NCBI GenBank assembly: GCA_016180165.1
Contig: JACPBU010000019.1
Location: 1-8,062, forward strand
Length of the DNA: 8,062 nucleotides
Direction of reading: 5' to 3'
Source: Candidatus Woesearchaeota archaeon
Lineage (GTDB): Archaea; Nanobdellota; Nanobdellia; Woesearchaeales; JACPBV01
Shown here: piece after piece, positions 1 to 4,769 of the stretch
Layout of the letters: each line of letters starts with the position of its first letter
How positions within the stretch are numbered: the stretch's first letter is position 1
The notes under the pieces: model-generated
Told to the model about the DNA's origin: nothing
The model's database searches: none
The model's input: only the letters and a program-made list of their open reading frames with translations
Made by a program: the position numbers and the translations under genes

Positions 1-1
1 C

Positions 2-322
2 TGCCCCAAATGCCAGAAAGCAAAGATGGGCAAGCCAGTCGAGGATGGCAGTGTCAAAATAAGGGCGAAAGAATACACCTGCCCTGGCTGCGGATTTACC
101 GAAGAAAAAACAGCCCATGAGGAAAGCCTCACACTTGAAGCGAAATACACCTGCCCTGGCTGCGGAAAAGAAGGCGAGGGAACAACACTCTACAAAAGGA
201 AAAGTTTTATGGGCGTCCCTTCGTATATCATCGAATGCCAGCATTGCAAAGGGAAGATTCCAGTCACCAAGAAGATGAAAGCCGTCAAAAAGAAAGGTGA
301 AGAGGAAATTCCGGAAGAATAA
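2..322 (+). CDS. Zinc-ribbon protein, 5'-truncated
   Basis: The open frame is already open at base 2, so the true start lies outside the window; the first internal ATG is at 26, but a Cys pair precedes it. The visible 106 residues contain four Cys-x-x-Cys pairs: CPKC (residues 1-4), CPGC (27-30), CPGC (51-54) and CQHC (79-82). This is enough for two zinc-binding sites of the zinc-ribbon or rubredoxin-knuckle type. The C-terminus after residue 88 is Lys-rich and then Glu-rich with no predicted fold. Two of the knuckles sit in near-identical segments (KEYTCPGCG and AKYTCPGCG), 24 residues apart, and are encoded by an exact 23-bp DNA repeat. No catalytic motif is visible. Zinc binding is well supported; a nucleic-acid-binding or chaperone-like role is only a guess. 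I do not recognise the family. Confidence 0.8.
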   Translation, partial: CPKCQKAKMGKPVEDGSVKIRAKEYTCPGCGFTEEKTAHEESLTLEAKYTCPGCGKEGEGTTLYKRKSFMGVPSYIIECQHCKGKIPVTKKMKAVKKKGEEEIPEE

Positions 323-454
323 GCCTCCATCCTGCTCTTCACATCTTCAACAAGCTGCGGAAGATTAGGCTAATATTTCTCTTTTGGCAAAAATCCAGGC
401 AAATAGACTGAGTATTTTTGCAGAAAATTTGTTTAATACCTACTCTAAACTACT

Positions 455-470
455 GCGGGCTGAAGCCTGC
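455..470 (+). repeat. Small hairpin in the 323-552 intergenic region
   Basis: GCGGGC (455-460) and GCCTGC (465-470) can form a 6-bp stem, with one G-U pair, around a TGAA loop. It lies between the zinc-ribbon gene and the next promoter. It could be part of a transcript 3' end, but no T-run follows directly. Nothing else convincing is seen in 323-520. Confidence 0.3.
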
Positions 471-522
471 TAAGGGCACTTTCCTATGCCGAGCCTAAAC
501 CACTTTATAATAATGACATAAG

Positions 523-530
523 TTTATATT
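523..530 (+). promoter_or_regulatory. TATA box for the 553 gene
   Basis: TTTATATT is centred 26.5 bp upstream of the A of ATG 553, the spacing expected when transcription starts at the start codon (leaderless mRNA). No Shine-Dalgarno sequence lies in front of ATG 553, which fits. A second A/T-rich stretch at 503-512 (CTTTATAATA) lies further upstream and fits less well. Confidence 0.65.
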
Positions 531-552
531 GATTGTTCTCTTAACTACGCCT

Positions 553-1011
553 ATGGTTGACATGCAGAATCCATTTTCTCAACTTGAAGATAAGAAGGCT
601 TGGCAAAAGCAGGAGCAAGGAAAGATAGGAATTCCTCCATCAATGGTGCAGGAGACTGAAAATGTGTTCAGCAGGATCCGTGTCCTTGAGGAGCGTTACA
701 ACAATCTCAGGACAGAAGTCAAGCTTACTGAAGATAATATGGTCAAAAAGAACAAGAAGCTTGCTACCGACCTCAAGACTCTCACCTCTGACATCACTGA
801 AGTCAGGCATGAAATTGAGGAAGTGAAAGAGAGGATACTGCTTCTTGTCAAGGAGCTCCAGGGTTTTGCCAAGAAGGGAGATATACAGACGCTCCAAAAA
901 TATATCGAGATGTGGGAGCCATTGAACTTTGTGACCCATCAGGAGCTTGAAGATGCCCTTAATGAGAAGCTTTCCCATCTGCTCCAGATTCAGCATCCCG
1001 AAACTCAATAG
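553..1011 (+). CDS. Coiled-coil protein with C-terminal aromatic motif
   Basis: The protein has 152 residues. I chose ATG 553 over the in-frame TTG at 529 because it sits 26.5 bp from a good TATA box and the extra eight residues look non-coding. Residues 1-30 are polar. Residues about 31-97 are a long charged heptad-rich helix, a clear coiled coil with many Glu/Lys and regularly spaced Leu/Ile/Val. Residues 99-145 form a separate helical end with the motif KYIEMWEPLNFVTHQELE, which looks like a small conserved docking module. There is no signal peptide or membrane segment, so it is cytosolic. The general layout recalls archaellum accessory proteins of the FlaC/D/E type, but no archaellum gene is nearby and the resemblance is weak. 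It is followed by another coiled-coil gene on the same strand with its own promoter. Function unknown. Confidence 0.85.
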   Translation: MVDMQNPFSQLEDKKAWQKQEQGKIGIPPSMVQETENVFSRIRVLEERYNNLRTEVKLTEDNMVKKNKKLATDLKTLTSDITEVRHEIEEVKERILLLVKELQGFAKKGDIQTLQKYIEMWEPLNFVTHQELEDALNEKLSHLLQIQHPETQ

Positions 1012-1117
1012 TACTCACTCAGCTGTTTGAAACTCACCGACGATGCACGAGTGGAGAGTATTTTTCTCTCTCGACTGGCATTTTCAGAAAACTGAATGAT
1101 AACACGCAATAGAAATC

Positions 1118-1125
1118 TTTATATA
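1118..1125 (+). promoter_or_regulatory. TATA box for the 1164 gene
   Basis: TTTATATA is centred at 1121.5, which predicts a transcript start near 1148 and a leader of about 16 nt. That leader is just long enough to contain the GAGGTGAT ribosome-binding site. A T-rich stretch at 1061-1072, preceded by GAGAG that can pair with CTCTC, lies upstream and may end the transcript of the previous gene. Confidence 0.65.
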
Positions 1126-1151
1126 GGAACTTAATGAGATAGAACATTAAA

Positions 1152-1159
1152 GAGGTGAT
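1152..1159 (+). promoter_or_regulatory. Shine-Dalgarno site deciding a TTG start
   Basis: GAGGTGAT matches the archaeal anti-Shine-Dalgarno sequence and ends four bases before TTG 1164. This favours TTG 1164 as the start. GTG 1155 lies inside the site, and ATG 1179 is too far away. Confidence 0.7.
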
Positions 1160-1163
1160 AGCG

Positions 1164-1754
1164 TTGGCATTTCTGGGTATGGGAAAAAAGAAAGATGATC
1201 AGCCTTCTGGAGGTGGAATTCTCCCCGATATGGCCCTTCCCCAGATGGACCAATATGGGCAGAGCGCCCAGAACTCCCAACAAGATATGTTTTATGGGCA
1301 ACAACAGTTCCAACAGCCAATGCAACAGCCCCAGCAGATGCAGCAGCAGTATGGCCAGGCATACGGGCAGCCGGCAAGTGCAAATACTGCTGACCAGCAC
1401 ACCCAGACTGAGGAGATAGCTGAGGCCATCATCAATGAAAAATGGCAGGATGTCGAGAAAGAATTTGGCAAGCTTTCCGAGTGGAAAGAGGATGTCAACA
1501 CCAAGATCATCCAATTGACACAACGCGTTGATGACCTTAAAACCTCTTTTGATTCTCTCCACAAGACCATGCTCGGCAAGATTGGCGAGTATGATGAGAA
1601 TCTTACCCAGGTGGGGACCGAAATCAAAGCAATGGAGAAAGTTTTTTCCAAGGTATTGCCGAGCCTTACCGACAGCGTCAATAAACTTCAAAGATTTTCC
1701 GGGAGCCAGGCTGCAAGGCCAATTGCACCAGTTGCTAAAAGGCCCCAGCTGTAG
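1164..1754 (+). CDS. Q-rich low-complexity plus coiled-coil protein
   Basis: With the TTG start the protein has 196 residues. Residues 1-20 are a short Gly/Lys/Asp leader (MAFLGMGKKK...). Residues 27-69 are strikingly Gln-rich, about 20 Gln of 43 positions with Tyr, Gly, Pro and Met, a prion-like low-complexity composition. Residues 82-176 are a charged helical region with heptads, a coiled coil including NEKWQDVEKEFGKLSEW and a later KIIQLTQRVDDLK segment. The tail (177-196) is Ala/Pro/Arg-rich and probably disordered. No signal peptide or transmembrane segment is seen, so it is cytosolic. It sits in tandem with the coiled-coil gene at 553 and converges on the three-gene membrane-protein operon; a scaffold or filament-like partner of those proteins is possible but inferred only from position. 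Family not recognised. Confidence 0.85.
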   Translation: MAFLGMGKKKDDQPSGGGILPDMALPQMDQYGQSAQNSQQDMFYGQQQFQQPMQQPQQMQQQYGQAYGQPASANTADQHTQTEEIAEAIINEKWQDVEKEFGKLSEWKEDVNTKIIQLTQRVDDLKTSFDSLHKTMLGKIGEYDENLTQVGTEIKAMEKVFSKVLPSLTDSVNKLQRFSGSQAARPIAPVAKRPQL

Positions 1755-1793
1755 GAAACTTTTCAAACCCTGATTCCCTTGTCTCTTCCATTC

Positions 1794-1850
1794 TCGATAA
1801 TTGGCTTTAAGAATTTTCTGAGCCTAATAGCAAATCTCGTTAATTATCGA
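1794..1850. repeat. Inverted repeat in convergent intergenic region (outer)
   Basis: TCGATAATT (1794-1802) and AATTATCGA (1842-1850) are perfect 9-bp complements. Between them GGCT (1803-1806) and AGCC (1821-1824) can extend the stacking. The right arm lies in the loop of the next inverted repeat, so the two structures exclude each other. Confidence 0.55.
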
Positions 1851-1865
1851 AATATTGCGAGATTT
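1832..1865. repeat. Inverted repeat in convergent intergenic region (middle)
   Basis: AAATCTCG (1832-1839) pairs perfectly with CGAGATTT (1858-1865) around an 18-base loop. It lies between two convergent genes, and T-rich sequence follows on the + strand, so it may help end transcription of the 1164 gene. Confidence 0.5.
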
Positions 1866-1870
1866 TCTAG

Positions 1871-1919
1871 TATAGTAAATCACCTTTTGGATTTTCGAGA
1901 ATTTCGGGGATTTACTATA
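1871..1919. terminator. 11-bp inverted repeat at convergent gene ends
   Basis: TATAGTAAATC (1871-1881) and GATTTACTATA (1909-1919) are perfect complements. After one mismatch CC/GG pairing continues inward. The loop contains a second partly complementary TCGAGAAT segment. The repeat ends 16 bp past the stop codon of the minus-strand membrane-protein operon, so a transcript 3' end or mRNA-stabilising hairpin is the likely role. Archaeal termination depends mostly on T-runs, so the terminator call is tentative. Confidence 0.45.
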
Positions 1920-1935
1920 ACTGAATCTTTATTGC

Positions 1936-2463
1936 CTAATGGTGCCCGCCCATGAGGGGGGCTCTTCCAGCCAACAGAACTACAGTAAATATTGATATTA
2001 TGAGGACAAAAACTGCCCCAAGAATCTTAGGGTGGAGGAGCACTGTCCCGGTCTTGGAAAAATCAGCATCTCCTCCTTCATCTCCTGGAGCTTTGACCTG
2101 GTCACGTATATATCCCAAAGCGCCAACAACAACGATGAGTATGAGAACCACGAATATTGCGATCTTGGAATCTCCAAGCCCATCCATGCCGGAATACCCA
2201 AACATCTGTGAGGCAATCACCAGGAAGACGACAAACAGAGTGATAATCGCAATCCAGGGAGATATGTATTCCACCACGCCGATTGCGATAGGCGAAAGCA
2301 GGGTAAAAATGGCAAAAAGGAGCGCCAAAAGGAGATAAAGCGTCTTATTATCGGAAAAGACTTTCGTGGCTGCCAACACCCCATAGACAACAAGGAAAAC
2401 AAAAAGGAAGGCAAAAATATTGGAAAACCCCTGCAACCCCGAAATGTCCAAAAATGTAGCCAT
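1936..2463 (-). CDS. Multi-pass membrane protein, paralogue 1, His tail
   Basis: The protein has 175 residues and is almost entirely hydrophobic. Likely membrane segments lie near residues 15-31, 40-61, 68-88, 99-118 and 145-165, with a polar, Asp/Gly-rich loop at about 119-138. TM1 and the following loop (FVFLVVYGVLAATKVFSDNK) match the same region of the two upstream genes, so all three are paralogues despite strong divergence. It ends in GGHH, a short His tail shared in kind by the siblings. The start is ATG 2463, 17 bp downstream of the previous stop, and no strong Shine-Dalgarno site is seen. It is the last gene of the three-gene operon. No enzymatic or transport motif is visible, and I do not recognise the family. 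Confidence 0.85.
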   Translation of the reverse strand: MATFLDISGLQGFSNIFAFLFVFLVVYGVLAATKVFSDNKTLYLLLALLFAIFTLLSPIAIGVVEYISPWIAIITLFVVFLVIASQMFGYSGMDGLGDSKIAIFVVLILIVVVGALGYIRDQVKAPGDEGGDADFSKTGTVLLHPKILGAVFVLIISIFTVVLLAGRAPLMGGHH

Positions 2464-2480
2464 AGAGATTACTCAGGATT

Positions 2481-3098
2481 CTAGTGGTGATCCCCGCCGC
2501 CGCCTTTGCCCCCTCCGAAGAGCTCACTTACCGACTGGCCAAACTTGCCCATTGCATTCTGGCCGGAATCCTTATCATCGCTGGTGACCCACCAGACAAT
2601 GATGGCAAAGACAAGAAGCATGACGATAATGGCAACCGTCTCCCCTCCAAAGAAGTTCTCAAACCAAGACCAGTTTCTCCACCAGCCAGCTGCACTGCCG
2701 AAAATAAGCAGGACTATGATAAAGGATACTACTGCTATCCATCCTGAAACCGTGTTCCCTGCCCATTTTGCTTCTCCTCCAAATAAGCCGATAAGGATAA
2801 GCACCATCACCACGGCGACCGCAATCACCGAAACCTGCGGGAGCGAATCATTGGTTATCTGGACAACATCCCTATTGGCAGGATAAAGATTAAGGACATG
2901 GGGTATAATCACCAGCAGGGCAACAACCAATGCAAAAACCAGATTGTATTTTTTCTTGTCCTTTCCCAGGACATTTGCCTTTTCCATGATGGCAAATATC
3001 ACCACAAAATAGAGGAGGAATGGAAGAAGCACATCTGTCAGCCCCCATGAGTCCAGAATCCTCACAAACTCTTCGAGATTAAATGCACCACTTGCCAT
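2481..3098 (-). CDS. Multi-pass membrane protein, paralogue 2, His tail
   Basis: The protein has 205 residues with five likely membrane segments near residues 22-38, 52-71, 87-106, 118-138 and 153-171. The N-terminal motif LPFLLYFVVIFAIMEK, followed by a Lys-rich loop (LGKDKKKYN), is closely related to the upstream paralogue. Trp-rich stretches around TM4-5 (GWWRNWSW, VWWVT) are typical of membrane-interface regions. The tail after residue 172 is soluble, Gly-rich and ends GGGGDHH. The start at 3098 is supported by a GAGGTGTT site. It lies 21 bp after the first operon gene. The protein may form a complex with its neighbours; no catalytic residues can be named. Confidence 0.88.
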   Translation of the reverse strand: MASGAFNLEEFVRILDSWGLTDVLLPFLLYFVVIFAIMEKANVLGKDKKKYNLVFALVVALLVIIPHVLNLYPANRDVVQITNDSLPQVSVIAVAVVMVLILIGLFGGEAKWAGNTVSGWIAVVSFIIVLLIFGSAAGWWRNWSWFENFFGGETVAIIVMLLVFAIIVWWVTSDDKDSGQNAMGKFGQSVSELFGGGKGGGGDHH

Positions 3099-3104
3099 TT
3101 TTTT

Positions 3105-3112
3105 AACACCTC
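3105..3112 (-). promoter_or_regulatory. Shine-Dalgarno site for the 3098 start
   Basis: On the minus strand this reads GAGGTGTT, with the GAGGTG core eight bases before ATG 3098. It lies in the 21-bp gap after the upstream stop codon, as expected for an operon-internal gene. Confidence 0.65.
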
Positions 3113-3119
3113 ATTGCTG

Positions 3120-3677
3120 TTAATGCTCATGCGAGCCTTTCTTCCCATGACCCGGTTCACCTTTCACGATATACCATACAAAAACAAAGATGATAATCAA
3201 TAGGACCAAAGAGCCTACTGCTTCACCGCCGCTGCCAAAACGGAGGAAACCCCAAAGCTGGTCCCACCACCCCAGGGCAAATACAAAAATGAGGACAATG
3301 CCGACAAACATCATAAGCATAAAGAAAGTATTCCAACTTCCCTCCAAAAATATGCCCTCTCCCTCTTTCATGAACGAGCCGATGAGGAGCAGGAACAGGA
3401 CGGAGAGCATCAGGAGAAGGACAGTGAATGAAGAGACAGTGGTGATGATCTCAACCAGTTTTGATGAGGCTACGACGAAAAAGGCAATGACAAAAGATGC
3501 AGTGGCATTAAGGTTTTTCTTCGTATATTTCTTCCCATCAATCGTCTCTGTGCCAAAAACTTTGGTCTTTTCCAATATTGCAAAGACGATGGTAAACACC
3601 AAAAGGAATGGCAGGACAACGTCATATAACCCGATTTCTGCAAAGAATTCTATCACACCTCTAAATGCACTAGCCAT
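3120..3677 (-). CDS. Multi-pass membrane protein, paralogue 3, His tail
   Basis: This is the first gene of the operon, 185 residues. Likely membrane segments are near residues 18-35, 58-74, 83-102, 117-136 and 153-171. TM1 carries VLPFLLVFTIVFAILEKTKV, the sequence that defines this paralogous set, followed by a charged loop (40-55). Charged residues at 104-108 (KEGEG) and the aromatic GWWDQLW patch after TM4 recall paralogue 2. The C-terminus is hydrophilic with four His among the last ten residues (HGKKGSHEH). ATG 3677 lies about 27 bp from a TATA box, so the mRNA is probably leaderless. There is no signal peptide apart from TM1. Biological role unknown; conserved co-occurrence of the three paralogues would argue for a hetero-oligomeric membrane assembly. 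Confidence 0.88.
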   Translation of the reverse strand: MASAFRGVIEFFAEIGLYDVVLPFLLVFTIVFAILEKTKVFGTETIDGKKYTKKNLNATASFVIAFFVVASSKLVEIITTVSSFTVLLLMLSVLFLLLIGSFMKEGEGIFLEGSWNTFFMLMMFVGIVLIFVFALGWWDQLWGFLRFGSGGEAVGSLVLLIIIFVFVWYIVKGEPGHGKKGSHEH

Positions 3678-3700
3678 AGATGCTTTCCCTTTGATTAAGA

Positions 3701-3708
3701 TATATAAA
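3701..3708 (-). promoter_or_regulatory. TATA box of the membrane-protein operon
   Basis: The minus strand reads TTTATATA, centred about 27 bp upstream of ATG 3677, giving a leaderless or one-base-leader transcript for the three-gene operon. Confidence 0.65.
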
Positions 3709-3751
3709 ACTTTCTATTTTCGCCGGAACACGATTCTTTCGGGATGAAGTG

Positions 3752-3790
3752 TGAATTTCGAACGAATTAAGATGAATTTCGAAAAATTCA
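3752..3790. repeat. 21-bp-spaced direct repeat and hairpin upstream of operon
   Basis: TGAATTTCGAA occurs at 3752-3762 and again at 3773-3783, exactly 21 bp apart (two helical turns). The second copy also forms a perfect 7-bp hairpin, TGAATTT/AAATTCA (3773-3779 with 3784-3790), around a CGAA loop. The pair lies about 45-75 bp upstream of the operon TATA box, a suitable place for a dimeric regulator, or it may be the flank of the palindromic element that follows. Confidence 0.45.
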
Positions 3791-3791
3791 A

Positions 3792-3862
3792 AAAAATCCG
3801 ACCAGCCCCCGTCACAGACGGGGGGATTGCTCGCTCCCTTCGGTCGCTCGGGTCGGATTTTT
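3792..3862. repeat. Nested palindromic element A
   Basis: AAAAATCCGACC (3792-3803) and GGTCGGATTTTT (3851-3862) are perfect 12-bp complements. Inside, CCCCCGTC (3806-3813) and GACGGGGG (3817-3824) form an 8-bp GC-rich stem around ACA. The remaining interior (3829-3850) is a GCTCGCTCCCTTCGGTCGCT stretch. A T5 run ends the + strand arm, and T7-GAA-T5 follows the arm on the minus strand, so it could act as a bidirectional terminator. It may also be a small repeated palindromic element. No gene is convincing here. Confidence 0.6.
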
Positions 3863-3866
3863 AAGC

Positions 3867-3984
3867 ATGCAACCATTCTGGAAGTGGAAACTGCTTCCAA
3901 CCACCAACAGAAAATCTTCGGATTTTCTTAGTTGCGCTCGGCTTTGCCTCGGCAACGGTCAAAGACCGGATGGAATGGTTGCAT
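3867..3984 (+). ncRNA. Structured multi-hairpin element B (candidate ncRNA)
   Basis: Perfect 12-bp terminal arms ATGCAACCATTC (3867-3878) and GAATGGTTGCAT (3973-3984) enclose four smaller stems. They are GGAAG/CTTCC (3880-3884/3894-3898), AGAAAATC-UUCG-GATTTTCT (3909-3928), GTTGC/GCAAC (3931-3935/3952-3956, with GGC-TTT-GCC inside) and CGGTC-AAA-GACCG (3956-3968, sharing base 3956 with the previous stem). This makes a multibranch fold. The C(UUCG)G tetraloop is the unusually stable RNA form only when read from the + strand, which favours a + strand RNA. No known RNA family is recognised, and a dedicated promoter is not clear. The alternative is a mobile palindromic element with 12-bp terminal repeats. 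The strand and the ncRNA call are inference; the stems are seen directly. Confidence 0.45.
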
Positions 3985-3991
3985 TTAAATA
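3984..3991 (+). promoter_or_regulatory. TATA box for the 4014 start
   Basis: TTTAAATA is centred 26.5 bp before ATG 4014, predicting a leaderless transcript. It touches the last base of structured element B, so folding or binding at B could affect this promoter. Confidence 0.6.
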
Positions 3992-4013
3992 AAATCAAAT
4001 CTTCAATACCTGC

Positions 4014-4115
4014 ATGAAGCTGACAACTGTTGCCTTATCTTTCATCATCGGCATGCTTGCCCTTCAATCGGTTTCAGGCAAAGGTGGAGGCGGCGGGAGA
4101 GGGGGCAAATTGTGA
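4014..4115 (+). CDS. 33-residue signal-peptide-like secreted peptide
   Basis: ATG 4014 opens a 33-residue frame beginning MKLTTVALSFIIGMLALQSV, a convincing Sec signal peptide with a Lys n-region, hydrophobic core and SVSG near the cleavage region. It is followed by a Gly-rich mature part ending GGGGGRGGKL. The promoter spacing is ideal for a leaderless mRNA, so the start is probably real. The stop TGA 4113-4115 overlaps a downstream GTG (4112). It may be a genuine tiny secreted peptide, but the sequence after the stop looks like a frame-disrupted continuation. I think it is more likely the 5' end of a broken exported-protein gene. Confidence 0.45.
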   Translation: MKLTTVALSFIIGMLALQSVSGKGGGGGRGGKL

Positions 4116-4419
4116 AGATGCTGCTTAAGAACGATAAGAAGAAACTTATAGAATTTAAGTTAAAGAGGCCGGTGAAGCGGCTGGGGGAGAAACCGATGGG
4201 GAGGTTGATGAGGAAACCAACAAAGAAGGCTGGAATCAGCATTGATTCTTTGAGAAAAAAGTTTTCGAACTATACAATCCGGGCTATTATGGGGAAGATG
4301 GAAAAGGAAAGCCTGATATCAATCCGGAAAAGAAGAGTATTTCTGCCATAAAGCCAAATGACCTTCGGTTTGCTCACAACATTAATATACTCGGTTATTT
4401 TATTGCCGTTTATGCTTAA
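4112..4419 (+). pseudogene. Frame-shifted remainder of the secreted-protein gene
   Basis: After the stop at 4113 no single frame looks right throughout. The frame starting GTG 4112 reads naturally for about 17 codons (VKMLLKNDKKKLIEFK) and then becomes an Arg/Lys/Pro string. At about 4159 another frame takes over with acidic, G-first codons (EAGEAAGGETDGEVDEETNK). It has a TGA at 4243-4245 and then continues protein-like (FEKKVFELYNPGYYGEDGK) to TAA 4417-4419. One extra G in the G-run at 4101-4105 would join the signal peptide to the first segment. This is consistent with a gene disrupted by at least two indels and a nonsense change, or with assembly errors. The 79-residue frame 4112-4351 could instead be a real basic protein, which I consider less likely. 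The tail overlaps the pth2 promoter and start. Confidence 0.4.
4382..4389 (+). promoter_or_regulatory. TATA box for pth2
   Basis: TTAATATA is centred 26.5 bp upstream of ATG 4412, matching leaderless initiation and deciding the pth2 start. Confidence 0.65.
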
Positions 4420-4753
4420 GCAAGTGATTCTCGTAAGGGATGACCTAAAGCTCCCCAAGGGCAAGCTTTCTGTTCAGGTAGCACACGCCTCAACCGCTGC
4501 ATTGCTCAAGAGCCATAAAGATGATTTGGCAAAGTGGCAGCGTGAAGGAATGAAAAAGATTGTCCTCAAAGTGAAAGACCTGAATGAGCTGCTTCATTAT
4601 AAAAAAATAGCGGAAGATGTTTTTCTGGTCTGTGCGCTTATCGAAGATGCGGGAAAGACTGTCGTAGAGCCGGGAACGGTGACGTGCCTTGGCATCGGGC
4701 CCGACAAAGAAGAAAAGATTGACAAGATAACTGGAAAGCTGAAGATGGTGTAG
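4412..4753 (+). CDS. pth2: Peptidyl-tRNA hydrolase, archaeal/eukaryotic Pth2 type
   Basis: The 113-residue protein hydrolyses the ester bond of peptidyl-tRNAs released from stalled ribosomes, recycling tRNA in the cytosol. The Pth2 family hallmarks are present: RDDLKLPKGKLSVQVAHAS (residues 9-27) with the conserved Lys-Gly-Lys and His25, and EDAGKTVVEPGTVTCLGIGP (78-97) with the conserved Asp-Ala-Gly and Pro-Gly-Thr, near the active site. A final TGKLKMV matches the usual family C-terminus. The open frame extends upstream to GTG/ATG codons around 4358, but ATG 4412 gives the canonical family length and has an ideally placed TATA box. The 18 extra residues would be hydrophobic and atypical. 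This kind of Pth is expected in archaea and eukaryotes and is one of the main pointers to an archaeal source. It converges on the next gene with only 16 bp between stop codons. Confidence 0.95.
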   Translation: MLKQVILVRDDLKLPKGKLSVQVAHASTAALLKSHKDDLAKWQREGMKKIVLKVKDLNELLHYKKIAEDVFLVCALIEDAGKTVVEPGTVTCLGIGPDKEEKIDKITGKLKMV

Positions 4754-4769
4754 GGGTTGGACCGTAAGG

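Noticed and set aside
529..552. TTG 529 as start of the first coiled-coil gene
   Set aside because: No Shine-Dalgarno site precedes it, and it would lie within the TATA box (523-530) that fits ATG 553 at 26.5 bp.
553..1754. Archaellum accessory genes (FlaC/D/E type)
   Set aside because: Only the coiled-coil layout is similar; no archaellin, FlaI/FlaJ or other archaellum gene is in the window, so the name is not justified.
1131..1766. Long minus-strand frames opposite the Q-rich coiled-coil gene
   Set aside because: They mirror the coding strand, with Leu/Cys-rich antisense of Gln codons; the + frame has a promoter, a Shine-Dalgarno site and coherent protein features.
3670..3900. 76-residue minus-strand open frame across the palindromic elements
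   Set aside because: It reads straight through perfect inverted repeats, has an unnatural Arg/Pro/Phe composition, and overlaps the promoter and start of the membrane-protein operon.
3678..4013. tRNA gene or CRISPR array in the gene-free stretch
   Set aside because: No T-loop GTTCRANNC signature or cloverleaf with tRNA spacing, and no regularly spaced direct repeats with spacers; the 21-bp-spaced pair occurs only twice.
4358..4411. Eighteen-residue hydrophobic N-terminal extension of Pth2
   Set aside because: Pth2 proteins normally begin close to the conserved strand at ATG 4412, and the extension covers the TATA box for that start.
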